DNA of 64,000 nt from Mesorhizobium sp. B4-1-3 (lineage in GTDB: Bacteria; Pseudomonadota; Alphaproteobacteria; Rhizobiales; Rhizobiaceae): NCBI RefSeq assembly GCF_006439355.1, contig NZ_VFTG01000006.1, positions 62,001 through 126,000 of the forward strand, read 5' to 3'. Shown here one piece after another: positions 44,242-52,006 of this stretch; the stretch's first letter is position 1; the number at the start of each line of letters is the position of its first letter. The notes beneath the pieces were generated by a model. That model ran no database searches. It was not told the origin of the DNA and saw nothing but the letters and a program-made list of their open reading frames with translations. A program made the position numbers and the translations under genes.

Positions 44242-45114
44242 CTACGCGCTGCGCCGCTCGGTTGGAAGCCCCTCCACCAGCTTCTTGAGCTTCGCAACCG
44301 AGTTCTGCTCGGCAAGCGGCGTGTAGACGATCAATCGCATGTCCGAACCGTCGTCGATCGACAGGCTCATATGCTCGAACGTCATCGCGCCGGCGATCGG
44401 ATGCCGCAGGTGCTTGAGGCCGGAGAGCCGGTGCACGACATCGCGCTGCGGCCACCATTCGCGGAACTCGGGACTTGAACGCATCATCAGCGCGATCAGC
44501 CGCTCGAAATCAGGATCGCCGGTGTATTTCGCGCTCTCGGCGCGGAACGCGGCAAGGGTCGCGCGCGCCAGCTGCTCCCAATCCACCAAAAGGTGCCGCC
44601 GGCGCGGATCGGTGAAGACACCATGGATGATGTTGCGGGCATCGCCCTCCAGCAGGCCGTAATCGCCGAAAATGGCGACGGCCGCGTCATTCCAGGCCAG
44701 CACGTCCCAGCGCGGTCCGACGACATAGGCGGGCTGCAGGACCAGGCTCTGCAGCATGTGCAGCAAGGGCCCCTCGACCTTGCCCGCAACGATGCGCCGC
44801 CGCTCCGGTTGCTGGCGGCCGGCGAGCGTGAACAAATGCCGCTGCTCGGCGGCGTCGAGCCTCAGGGCCTGGCAAAGCGCCGACAGCACCTCGACCGAAG
44901 GCCGCACGTCCCTGCCCTGCTCAAGCCACGTGTACCAGGTCGTGCCGAGGCCGGCGATCATCGCCACTTCCTCGCGCCGCAGCCCGGGCGTGCGTCGCCG
45001 CTGGCCGGCGGCGATGCCCGTATCCGAAGGCGAAAGCCTTTCGCGGCGCGAGCGCAGGAAGGCGCCGAGCTCGCGCCGGCGCTGATCTTCGGGGGAATGA
45101 GCGATGGCATCCAT
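44242..45114 (-). CDS. MmyB-like regulator (XRE HTH plus PAS-like ligand domain)
   Basis: A 290-residue regulator: XRE-type helix-turn-helix (HTH_31) at about 14-90 (LGAFLRSRRERL, RRTPGLRREEVAMIAGLGTT, WYTWLEQGRDVRPSVEVL) and an MmyB-type ligand-binding PAS-like domain at about 105-275 (WDVLAWNDAAVAIFGDY, ALMMRSSPEFREWWPQRDV). Such proteins usually control the divergent dehydrogenase gene next to them, here the SDR at 45218. An extended -10 TGCTATAAT (complement of 45121-45129) would start transcription at or next to the ATG at 45114, suggesting a leaderless mRNA. Confidence 0.9.
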   Translation of the reverse strand: MDAIAHSPEDQRRRELGAFLRSRRERLSPSDTGIAAGQRRRTPGLRREEVAMIAGLGTTWYTWLEQGRDVRPSVEVLSALCQALRLDAAEQRHLFTLAGRQQPERRRIVAGKVEGPLLHMLQSLVLQPAYVVGPRWDVLAWNDAAVAIFGDYGLLEGDARNIIHGVFTDPRRRHLLVDWEQLARATLAAFRAESAKYTGDPDFERLIALMMRSSPEFREWWPQRDVVHRLSGLKHLRHPIAGAMTFEHMSLSIDDGSDMRLIVYTPLAEQNSVAKLKKLVEGLPTERRSA

Positions 45115-45217
45115 GCGCTTATTATAGCAGTACTGATACCAGGATAAAGTTTGAACTGTTTGAGATACACGCCGTGTCCCATCTTTCCGTTCACAGCAGC
45201 GCAAGGAGGCTCTGGAC

Positions 45218-46054
45218 ATGGAACTCAAGGACAAAACCATTCTCGTCACCGGCTCGACCGACGGCGTCGGCCGTGTGGTCGCCGAAAGGCTCGGCGCCGC
45301 CGGCGCCCGCGTGCTGGTGCATGGCCGCGACGAAGGCCGCGGCGAGGCAACGGTCGCCGCGATCGAGGCAAAGGGCGGCAAGGCCGAGTTTCTCGCGGCC
45401 GACCTCGCTTCGCTCGCCGAAGTGCGCCGCCTGGCCGAGACCGTGCGCGCAAGGACCGACCGGCTCGACATCCTGATCAACAATGCCGGCGTCGGCACTG
45501 GCGGCCAGACCGCTAAGCGGCAGGTGAGCGCCGACGGCTACGAGCTGCGCTTCGCCGTCAACTATCTTGCCGGCTTCCTGCTGACGTCGGAGCTTTTGCC
45601 TTTGCTCAAGGCAAGCGCGCCGGCGCGCATCGTCAACGTCGCCTCGGCCGGCCAGCAGGCGATCGACTTCGACGACGTCATGCTGACGCATGGCTATAGC
45701 GGCGTGCGCGCCTACTGCCAGAGCAAGCTGGCGCAGATCCTGTTCACCGTAGATCTGCCGGAGCAGCTCGACGGCACCGGCATCACCGTCAACGCGATCC
45801 ATCCGGCAAGCTATATGGACACCACCATGGTCCGGCAGGCGGGCGTCACGCCATGGAGCTCGGTCGAGACCGGCGCCGACGCCATCGTCAACCTCGCGAC
45901 GTCGCCCGCGCTCGAAGGGCGCAGCGGCCGCTATTTCGACGGCCAGCGCGAATCGCGCGCCGACGCACAGGCCTATGACGAGAAGGCTCGGCGCCGGTTG
46001 CGGGCACTTAGCCTCGAGTTGACCGGACAATCCTCCACGACATCCAAGGAATAA
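45218..46054 (+). CDS. Short-chain dehydrogenase/reductase, retinol-dehydrogenase-like
   Basis: NAD(P)-dependent SDR of 278 residues: TGSTDGVG cofactor loop (about residues 11-18), DLASLAEVRRLAE, NNAGVG in ILINNAGVGTGG, then Ser in NVASAGQ and YCQSK (Tyr and Lys) in VRAYCQSKLAQILFT. NAIHPASYMDT follows the active site as in RDH-like SDRs. It is divergent from the MmyB-like regulator, which probably controls it, and it is followed after five bases by a second SDR gene, so the two form an operon. Substrate unknown. Confidence 0.9.
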   Translation: MELKDKTILVTGSTDGVGRVVAERLGAAGARVLVHGRDEGRGEATVAAIEAKGGKAEFLAADLASLAEVRRLAETVRARTDRLDILINNAGVGTGGQTAKRQVSADGYELRFAVNYLAGFLLTSELLPLLKASAPARIVNVASAGQQAIDFDDVMLTHGYSGVRAYCQSKLAQILFTVDLPEQLDGTGITVNAIHPASYMDTTMVRQAGVTPWSSVETGADAIVNLATSPALEGRSGRYFDGQRESRADAQAYDEKARRRLRALSLELTGQSSTTSKE

Positions 46055-46059
46055 CATCC

Positions 46060-46782
46060 ATGAGCGAGACCATCGAACACTGCGTCGTCATCGGCGGCTC
46101 ATCCGGCATCGGCCTTGCCACGGCCAAAAAGCTGGTCAGCCCCACGATGAAAGTCACAATCACCGGACGCAACGAGGAGAAGCTGAAAAGCGCCTGGAAG
46201 AGCCTCGGCGGCATCGTCGGCAAGGCCGCCTTCGACGCCACCAAGCCGGACGAGGTACGGCAGTTTTTTGCCGAGCTCGGGCGGTTCGACCACCTGGTTC
46301 TCGCCGCGAGCGGCGGCAAAGGCTTGGGGCCATTCGCGACGCTAGACCTCGCGGATATCGGCAGCGGCGTCGACGAGAAGATCCGGCCGCAGCTAGCCTG
46401 CTTGCAGGCGGCCCTGCCGACCTTGAACAAGGCCGGGTCGGTCACCTTCATCTCGGCCGTCTCGGCCCAGATCGCGGCGCCCGGCGTTGCCGGCATCGGC
46501 GCCATCAACGGCATGCTCTTGACCGTCGCGCCAATCCTGGCGGTCGAGCTGAAGCCTTTGCGCGTCAACGTCGTGGCGCCCGGCGTCATCGACACGCGCT
46601 GGTGGGACTTCTTGCCGGACGACCAGCGGCAGGCGGTGTTTGCCGAATATGCCGGCAAGACGCCGGTCGGCCGCATCGGCCGCGCCGAAGACGTCGCCGA
46701 GGCGATCGCCTTCCTGGTCTCCAACAGCTTCATGACCGGCCAGGTGCTGACTTGCGACGGCGGCCTGCGCTTTGCTGCGTGA
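46060..46782 (+). CDS. SDR-fold protein lacking the catalytic Tyr-Lys
   Basis: A 240-residue SDR with an intact cofactor loop (GGSSGIG, residues 12-18) and the C-terminal DVAEAIAFLVSNSFMTGQVLTCDGG of classical SDRs. The active-site block reads FISAVSAQ then GVAGIGAINGML, so the expected YxxxK is replaced by IxxxN. A group of such Tyr/Lys-less SDR proteins exists; whether they catalyse anything is unclear. It lies five bases downstream of an intact SDR gene and is probably co-expressed with it. Confidence 0.87.
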   Translation: MSETIEHCVVIGGSSGIGLATAKKLVSPTMKVTITGRNEEKLKSAWKSLGGIVGKAAFDATKPDEVRQFFAELGRFDHLVLAASGGKGLGPFATLDLADIGSGVDEKIRPQLACLQAALPTLNKAGSVTFISAVSAQIAAPGVAGIGAINGMLLTVAPILAVELKPLRVNVVAPGVIDTRWWDFLPDDQRQAVFAEYAGKTPVGRIGRAEDVAEAIAFLVSNSFMTGQVLTCDGGLRFAA

Positions 46783-46823
46783 ACAGGCGCGCGGATCTCT
46801 TATCCGCGCGCCAAGCCGTTCGA

Positions 46824-47282
46824 TCAGGCAGCCTTGGCGGCTGGCATCGGATGGATGGCGTGGAAGGGAATACAGAGCCGGTTCCACGTGTTGATCATGC
46901 CGAGCGCGACCGAGAGCTTGACCAGTTCCTCCTCCGAGAAATGTTCGAGCGTGCGGGCGTAGAGCTCGTCCGAGACGCCATTGTCGGCGATCAGCGTCAC
47001 CGCCTCTGTCCATGCAAGGGCGGCGCGCTCGCGCTCGGAAAACAGCGGCGATTCCTTCCAGGCGGCGACCAGATAGAGCCGCGTTTCGGTCTCGCCGTCG
47101 CGCCTCGCCTCACGGCTGTGCATTTCGACGCAATATGAGCAGCCATTGATCTGCGAAGCCCTCAGCTTGATCAGGTGCAGCAGGCCCACTTCCAGCCCGC
47201 ACTCGTCCACGGCCTTGTTGAGCGCCGACACCGCCTTCATGATTTCCGGCGCTTTGGCAAAGAACTGCAGTCTCGGTTTCAT
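46824..47282 (-). CDS. AhpD-family carboxymuconolactone-decarboxylase-type protein
   Basis: A 152-residue CMD/AhpD-like protein. The redox pair and proton-relay His are in the motif GCSYCVEMHSREARR (CxxC...H), the signature of the alkylhydroperoxidase AhpD core. NGVSDELYARTLEHFSEEEL and SVALGMINTWNRLCIPFH complete the fold. ATG 47282 follows GGAAGGAAAG; longer starts add low-complexity sequence. The gene lies 40 bp downstream of an Rrf2-family regulator on the same strand, a common arrangement for peroxide- or radical-responsive AhpD-like proteins. Confidence 0.9.
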   Translation of the reverse strand: MKPRLQFFAKAPEIMKAVSALNKAVDECGLEVGLLHLIKLRASQINGCSYCVEMHSREARRDGETETRLYLVAAWKESPLFSERERAALAWTEAVTLIADNGVSDELYARTLEHFSEEELVKLSVALGMINTWNRLCIPFHAIHPMPAAKAA

Positions 47283-47322
47283 CGTCTTTCCTTCCAGGGT
47301 TTTTGGTGGGGTTAGGGGGGAT

Positions 47323-47841
47323 CTAGATCTGCTTGGATGAAGCGGATTTCTGCGGCCGCTGGTGGCGCTCGACGAAGGCGCAACTCGCGGCATAGGCGCG
47401 AGGATCGCCTTCGGCCGCATACTCCGCCACGACGTCGGACAGCTTCACCTCGGCGAGCGCGGCCCGATAGGCGCGCTCGGCCTTGAGCATCGCGACATTG
47501 ATGCCGCAGGGCTTCACATAGGCCGACGCATCGATCTTGACCGGGCCATGCTGGCGGATCTCGCCGCAGCGGAATGCCGGCTCTCTGCCCTCGATGGCGA
47601 GCACGATATCGAGCAGAGTGATTTGTTCGGCCGACCGCGCCAGCCGGTAGCCGCCGGCCGGCCCCGGCACCGATTCAAGAATATGCGCCGCCGTTAGCTG
47701 ATTGAGATGCTTCAGGAGATAGCTCGGCGACAGCCCGAAGCACTCGGCGAGCGCGGCACCGGGCATCGTGCTGTTGCCATCGACGCTGGCCAGCGTCGCC
47801 GCGCAGTGAATGGCCGCCTCGACGCCATCGCCCAGTTTCAT
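47323..47841 (-). CDS. Rrf2-family transcriptional regulator
   Basis: A 172-residue winged-helix regulator of the Rrf2 family (IscR, NsrR, RirA). The HTH is at about 25-80 (ALAECFGLSPSYLLKHLNQL, GPAGGYRLARSAEQITLLDI). Three cysteines follow in a loop (AFRCGEIRQHG, KPCGIN) and near the C-terminus (ASCAFV); the spacing is not the classical cluster motif, so redox or metal sensing is possible but not assured. A strong AGGAGGT precedes the ATG. TATCCTGGATA, 30 bp upstream, is a likely operator. It probably controls itself and the AhpD-like gene downstream. Confidence 0.9.
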   Translation of the reverse strand: MKLGDGVEAAIHCAATLASVDGNSTMPGAALAECFGLSPSYLLKHLNQLTAAHILESVPGPAGGYRLARSAEQITLLDIVLAIEGREPAFRCGEIRQHGPVKIDASAYVKPCGINVAMLKAERAYRAALAEVKLSDVVAEYAAEGDPRAYAASCAFVERHQRPQKSASSKQI

Positions 47842-47870
47842 GGTGCCGACCTCCTATCGTGGGTATATAT

Positions 47871-47881
47871 TATCCTGGATA
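47871..47881. promoter_or_regulatory. Candidate Rrf2 operator
   Basis: TATCCTGGATA, a perfect 5-bp dyad around one base within an AT-rich patch (47863-47890) between the Rrf2 gene and the interrupted divergent reading at 47916. Confidence 0.5.
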
Positions 47882-47915
47882 TTTTTTATCTGCAATAGAA
47901 AAATGGAGGTTTGCC

Positions 47916-48053
47916 ATGTGCGCGATGACTTCCGAGCGCTTGGGTTCCTCGCACCCCGCGAAGCGGGGGAGAGGTGGCCCAACGAAGCCGGGACGGAGAG
48001 GAGACGACCTCTGTGTGGTCAGAGCCGGTGAAGAATGGGGTGTCAGCAGATAA
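47916..48053 (+). other. Translation start running into a repeat (possible interrupted gene)
   Basis: GGAGG at 47905-47909 is followed seven bases later by ATG 47916 and MCAMTSERL, after which the reading enters the palindromic repeat beginning at about 47942 and ends at a stop at 48053 (45 codons in total). A strong ribosome-binding site in front of a frame made mostly of repeat suggests a former gene, divergent from Rrf2 and sharing its operator, cut by the repeat. The product after the junction is repeat-encoded and not credible as a protein. Confidence 0.35.
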
Positions 48054-48155
48054 ACAGGCGGCAGGAGCCTGGGACTAGTTCCCAGCCGTCCCGAACGCCC
48101 CTCTCCGTCCCGGCGTCGCCGGGCCACTTCTCCCCACTGCGTGGGGCGAGGAACC
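47943..48155. repeat. 213-bp MITE-like palindromic element
   Basis: The left arm starts GGTTCCTCGCACCCCGCGAA (47943 on) and the right arm ends GCGTGGGGCGAGGAACC (48139-48155). The arms pair over about 60 bp with small mismatches (GAGAGGTGGCCCAACG against GGGCCACTTCTCC). Inside lies a smaller stem CTGGGACTAGTTCCCAG at about 48089. No coding capacity. It fills the gap between the Rrf2 gene and the end of preA. Confidence 0.85.
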
Positions 48156-48175
48156 TAAACTCTGCGAAGGCAACC

Positions 48176-49489
48176 CTACTCCGCAGCCACCTTGGCCATC
48201 GGATTGTTCGGGTGCGTCGTCCAGTTGGCGTAGATCGGCGACACCGGCTTGCCGGTGCGCTGGTCGAGCACGCCGGCCGCCAGCGGCTCCATGGTGATGC
48301 AGCCTTCGACCGGGCAGACATTGACGCACAGATTGCAGCCGACGCACTCGGCCTCGATCACTTCGAAATGTCGCACACCATCAACCATGCTGGTGATCGC
48401 CTGGTGCGAAGTGTCCTCGCAGGCGATGTGGCAGCGGCCGCACTTGATGCATGCGTCCTGGTCGATATGCGCCTTGGCGATGTAATTGAGGTTGAGATAC
48501 TGCCAGTCGGTGACGTTGGGCGTGGCGCGACCGATGACGTCGGAGAGCGAGGCGTGGCCCTTTTCGTCCATCCAGTTCTCAAGCCCCGCGATCATCTCCT
48601 GCACGATCTTGAAGCCGTAGGTCATCGCCGCCGTGCAGACCTGCACGTTGCCGGCGCCGAGCGCCATGAATTCGGCCGCATCGCGCCAGGTGGTGATGCC
48701 GCCGATGCCGGAGATCGGCAGGCCATGGGTTTCGGGATCGCGCGCGATCTCGGCCACCATGTTCATGGCGATCGGCTTCACCGCCGGGCCGCAATAGCCG
48801 CCATGCGAACCCTTGCCGTCGATGGTCGGCTGCGGCGCGAAATTGTCGAGATCGACGCCGGTGATCGAGTTGATGGTGTTGATCAGCGACACTGCGTCGG
48901 TGCCACCGGCCTTCGCCGCGCGGGCCGGCTTGCGTATGTCGGTGATGTTGGGCGTCAGCTTGGTGATGACGGGCATGCGCGTGTACTGCTTGCACCAGCG
49001 CACCACCATCTCGATATATTCCGGCACTTGGCCGACCGCCGAGCCCATGCCGCGCTCGCTCATGCCGTGCGGGCAGCCGAAATTGAGCTCGATACCGTCA
49101 GCGCCGGTCTCCTCGACCAGCGGCAGGATCGCCTTCCAGCTTTCCTCGACGCAAGGCACCATGATCGACGCGATCAGCGCCCGGCCCGGCCAGTTCATCT
49201 TGACCTGCTTCATCTCGCGCAGGTTGGTCCGCAGGTCGCGGTCGGTGATCAGCTCGATGTTGTTCAAGCCCAGCAGCCGGCGGTCGGCGCCCCAGATCGC
49301 GCCGTAGCGCGGACCGTTGACGTTGACGACCGGCGGTCCCTCTTCGCCCAGCGTCTTCCACACCACACCGCCCCAGCCGGCCTTGAAGGCGCGCTCGACA
49401 TTATAGGCCTTGTCGGTCGGCGGCGCCGAGGCCAGCCAGAACGGATTGGGCGACTTGATGCCGATGAAATTGTTGCGGATGTCTGCCAT
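48176..49489 (-). CDS. preA: NAD-dependent dihydropyrimidine dehydrogenase subunit PreA
   Basis: Catalytic FMN subunit that reduces uracil or thymine to the dihydropyrimidine (first step of the pathway). 437 residues: a dihydroorotate-dehydrogenase-like barrel at about 1-320 (SPNPFWLASAPPTDKAYN, NFGCPHGMSERGMGSAVGQV, VSLINTINSITGVD, SGIGGITTWRDAAEFM) and two C-terminal 4Fe-4S clusters: CIKCGRCHIAC, and CVGCNLCVNVC followed by P. I take ATG 49489, eight bases after GGGAGGG, over a GTG overlapping the preT stop. Its partner PreT is immediately upstream; pathway partners hydA, hyuC and the aminotransferase lie 5-10 kb away. Confidence 0.95.
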   Translation of the reverse strand: MADIRNNFIGIKSPNPFWLASAPPTDKAYNVERAFKAGWGGVVWKTLGEEGPPVVNVNGPRYGAIWGADRRLLGLNNIELITDRDLRTNLREMKQVKMNWPGRALIASIMVPCVEESWKAILPLVEETGADGIELNFGCPHGMSERGMGSAVGQVPEYIEMVVRWCKQYTRMPVITKLTPNITDIRKPARAAKAGGTDAVSLINTINSITGVDLDNFAPQPTIDGKGSHGGYCGPAVKPIAMNMVAEIARDPETHGLPISGIGGITTWRDAAEFMALGAGNVQVCTAAMTYGFKIVQEMIAGLENWMDEKGHASLSDVIGRATPNVTDWQYLNLNYIAKAHIDQDACIKCGRCHIACEDTSHQAITSMVDGVRHFEVIEAECVGCNLCVNVCPVEGCITMEPLAAGVLDQRTGKPVSPIYANWTTHPNNPMAKVAAE

Positions 49490-49491
49490 GC

Positions 49492-50856
49492 TCACGCCCT
49501 CCCGTTAGAGGTCAGTGCCCGGTGGATGCTCTCGGCCGCATCGCGCCCTTGCGCCACCGCCGAGACCGTCAAATCGTCGCCACCGAAGATGCAGTCGCCG
49601 CCGGCCCAGACCTTTGCCAGCGAGGTGCGGCCTTCGGCATCGACCTTGATGCGGCCGCCTTCGAGCTCGATCTGTTCCGCGCTGCCGTTGAGATGCGCCG
49701 GCACGAAGCTCTGGCCGATTGCCTTAAACACCTGGTCGGCGTTGAGCCGCAGCCTTTCGCCGGTACCGACAAGCTTGTCGCCGCTCATCGCGGTGTATTC
49801 GAGCTCGATGGCCGACACCTTGCCGTTCTCGGCAATGACGCGCTTCGGCTGCAGCCAGTGGCGGATGGTGACACCATTGGCGGCGGCCAGATCCTGCTCG
49901 AACTCCGAAGCGTTCATGTGCTCCTGGCCCCGCCGGTAGCAGATCGTCACCTCTTCCGCGCCGAGCAGCTTCGATTGAACCGCCGCGTCGATCGCTGTCA
50001 TGCCGCCGCCAATGACGACGACGCGCCGGCCGACTGGCAGGCTGGAGAGATCGCTTGCCTGGCGCAGTTCCGAGATGAATTCCACCGCATTGGTAACGCC
50101 GTCGGCATCCTCACCCTCGGCGCGCAGCGCATTGACGCCGCCAAGCCCGAGCCCGAGGAACACCGCATCATAGTTGCGCATCAGGTCAGCCAGCTGGAAG
50201 TCGCGGCCGAGCGCCTTGCCGTTCTGGATGTCGATGCCGCCGATCGAAGTCACATAGTCGACCTCGGCCTGCGCGAAATCGTCGACGCTCTTATAGGCGG
50301 CGATGCCGTATTCGTTGAGGCCGCCGGCCTTGGGACGCGCCTCGAGGATGGTCACGTCATGGCCGTGACGGGCAAGGCGATGCGCCGCCGCCAGCCCGGC
50401 CGGCCCGGCGCCGACCACGGCGATGCTCTTGCCCGTCGGCTCGGCGCGCTTGTAGAACTGCTTGCCTTCGCCCATCGCCACATCGGTGGCGTAGCGCTGC
50501 AGCCGGCCGATCTGCACCGGCTTGCCTTCGGCCACCTCGCGCACGCAGACCTCTTCGCACAGCGTCTCGGTCGGGCAGACGCGGGCGCACATGCCGCCAA
50601 GGATGTTCTGGTCGAAGATGGTCTTGGCGGAGCCCAGCGGATTGCCCGTCGCGATCTGACGGATGAACAGCGGGATGTCGATCGAGGTCGGACACGCATT
50701 CATGCACGGCGCGTCATAGCAGAAATAGCAGCGGTCGGCCTCGACCAGCGCCTCGTGGTGATCGAGCGGCGGATGCAGGTCGGAGAAATTGTCGGCATAT
50801 TGCTCGGAAGACAGCCGGCCGCCGGCAATGCCCTCGATGAAATGACCAGTCGCCAT
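49492..50856 (-). CDS. preT: NAD-dependent dihydropyrimidine dehydrogenase subunit PreT
   Basis: Electron-input subunit that moves electrons between NADH and PreA. The 454-residue GltD-like protein has an N-terminal Fer4_20 iron-sulfur domain (CYFCYDAPCMNACPTSIDIP and GMCARVCPTETLCEEVC), an FAD-binding site VVGAGPAGLAAAHRLARHG and an NAD-binding site VVVIGGGMTAIDAA, ending with AGGDCIFGGDDLTVSAV. ATG 50856 follows AAGGGGAAC. It heads the preT-preA operon, with a RutR-type box 50 bp upstream on the same promoter, which links it to the other pyrimidine genes. Confidence 0.95.
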   Translation of the reverse strand: MATGHFIEGIAGGRLSSEQYADNFSDLHPPLDHHEALVEADRCYFCYDAPCMNACPTSIDIPLFIRQIATGNPLGSAKTIFDQNILGGMCARVCPTETLCEEVCVREVAEGKPVQIGRLQRYATDVAMGEGKQFYKRAEPTGKSIAVVGAGPAGLAAAHRLARHGHDVTILEARPKAGGLNEYGIAAYKSVDDFAQAEVDYVTSIGGIDIQNGKALGRDFQLADLMRNYDAVFLGLGLGGVNALRAEGEDADGVTNAVEFISELRQASDLSSLPVGRRVVVIGGGMTAIDAAVQSKLLGAEEVTICYRRGQEHMNASEFEQDLAAANGVTIRHWLQPKRVIAENGKVSAIELEYTAMSGDKLVGTGERLRLNADQVFKAIGQSFVPAHLNGSAEQIELEGGRIKVDAEGRTSLAKVWAGGDCIFGGDDLTVSAVAQGRDAAESIHRALTSNGRA

Positions 50857-50905
50857 TCCAGTTCCCCTTGTTGTCGTTTTGGGGAAGGCTAGCACGTTTT
50901 ATTTT

Positions 50906-50921
50906 TTTATCAATTGGTCAA
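50906..50921. promoter_or_regulatory. RutR-type operator box 4, preT promoter
   Basis: On the minus strand TTGACCAATTGATAAA, 12 of 14 fixed positions of the RutR consensus with a perfect left half. It lies about 50 bp upstream of preT. A second dyad, ATTTTCGGCCA (50921-50931) with TGGCCAAAAAT (50947-50957), adjoins it. Confidence 0.65.
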
Positions 50922-50970
50922 TTTTCGGCCAAGTCACTGAAATGGCTGGCCAAAAATATGACAAATGGAG

Positions 50971-51695
50971 TCATGTTATGGTCATCTCGGCAACCTTCAC
51001 GGTGTCGTGGCTTGTGACCCTGTGGCTGCGGATCGACCGGATCTCTTCCGCCACCAGTTCCTGCAACCGCCACAGATTGCGGTCATGGATGCCGAAGGTC
51101 TCGAGATGGCTGACGGTGTTGTAGAGATATTCGGCGCCGGAGCCGACATGGCCGCAGGCGCGTGCCAGCACCCAAGCCACCTTCTCCAGCGGCTGCCTGA
51201 GCGACGTCCCCCTGCCGGTCACGCCAACCCAGAAGCCCAGCGCTTGCAGCCGGCCTTGCGCCGTGCGCACCGGAACCCACCTGACCGAGGCAACGGCTTC
51301 GTGATCGTCGATCCCGCGTCGCAACAGCCTTCGATCTGGGCGGCCTCGTCGCCGTCCGGCAGGCGGTAGATGACACCGTCGCAGCGTCCGCCGCGTTCGA
51401 GCGCCATCATCAGTCCGGGCTGCGCGGCGCTGCCTCTCCAGCGCACGAGATCCAGGCAGAAGGAGCGATGCCAGCCATGCGCCGAGGCGCGCCGCTGCTC
51501 GACCGACTCGAAGGCCGTTTCCAGATCAGCGAGCGAACACCCAAAGCGTCCCGCGTCGGCTTCGCCGGCAAGACGCGTGGCGATTGCGCTGAAATCGTCG
51601 TCGCTGAGTTGCGTCCACTCCCCGCTCGGGCCGGGATCGATCTGGTCGCGATGGCAAAGAGCGACAAGCTCGGGCGTGAGCGACATCTGGCGCAT
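50971..51695 (-). pseudogene. ChaC-type gamma-glutamylcyclotransferase, frameshifted
   Basis: ChaC-type enzymes split glutathione to 5-oxoproline and Cys-Gly. One frame from 51695 reads MRQMSLTPELVALCHRDQID, HGWHRSFCLDLVRWRGSAAQ, GVIYRLPDGDEAAQIEG, then near 51330 the similarity jumps one frame to LLRRGIDDHEAVASVRWVPV, LEKVAWVLARACGHVGSGAE, YLYNTVSHLETFGIHDRNLW and stops at 50971. A second lesion near 51535 removes the YGSLIW substrate-binding motif: only RSLIWK remains, in another frame, consistent with a short deletion. Two independent lesions suggest a true pseudogene rather than one sequencing error. It abuts the preT promoter region. Confidence 0.82.
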
Positions 51696-51816
51696 GGAAA
51701 ACGCGCCCCCCTTTGACGGCAGCAAAGTCGAAGGCGCGGGCTATGCAAGATCGGGGGCGGAGCGCCTTGCCGACCGATATTTTCGGCCCATGTCGGATTT
51801 CTGTCGCCAGGATCGT

Positions 51817-51961
51817 CCTAAGGTGTGTTGAGGTTCAGGTCAGGCCGCGCCGAAAACGGCGGCTTTCGAGAACCGGAGCGGAGTACTTAAGTACGTGAGC
51901 ACCGGAAGCGCACGAAACTGGCGTTTGCAGGCCGCATTACCTGAAGCTCAACATACTTAGG
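51817..51961. repeat. 145-bp palindromic intergenic element
   Basis: Ends are imperfect inverted repeats: CCTAAGGTGTGTTGAGGTTC (51817 on) against the complement of GAAGCTCAACATACTTAGG. The halves keep pairing inward (CGAGAACCGGAGC against the complement of GTGAGCACCGGAAGCG) to a central palindrome AGTACTTAAGTAC. It is a very common rhizobial element. It lies just upstream of the VOC gene and fills most of the 311-bp gap 51696-52006; nothing else is visible there. Confidence 0.82.
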
Positions 51962-52006
51962 ATGGATCGAACAACGATCGCGCCTGAACCGGTGAGGAGA
52001 CCGACC

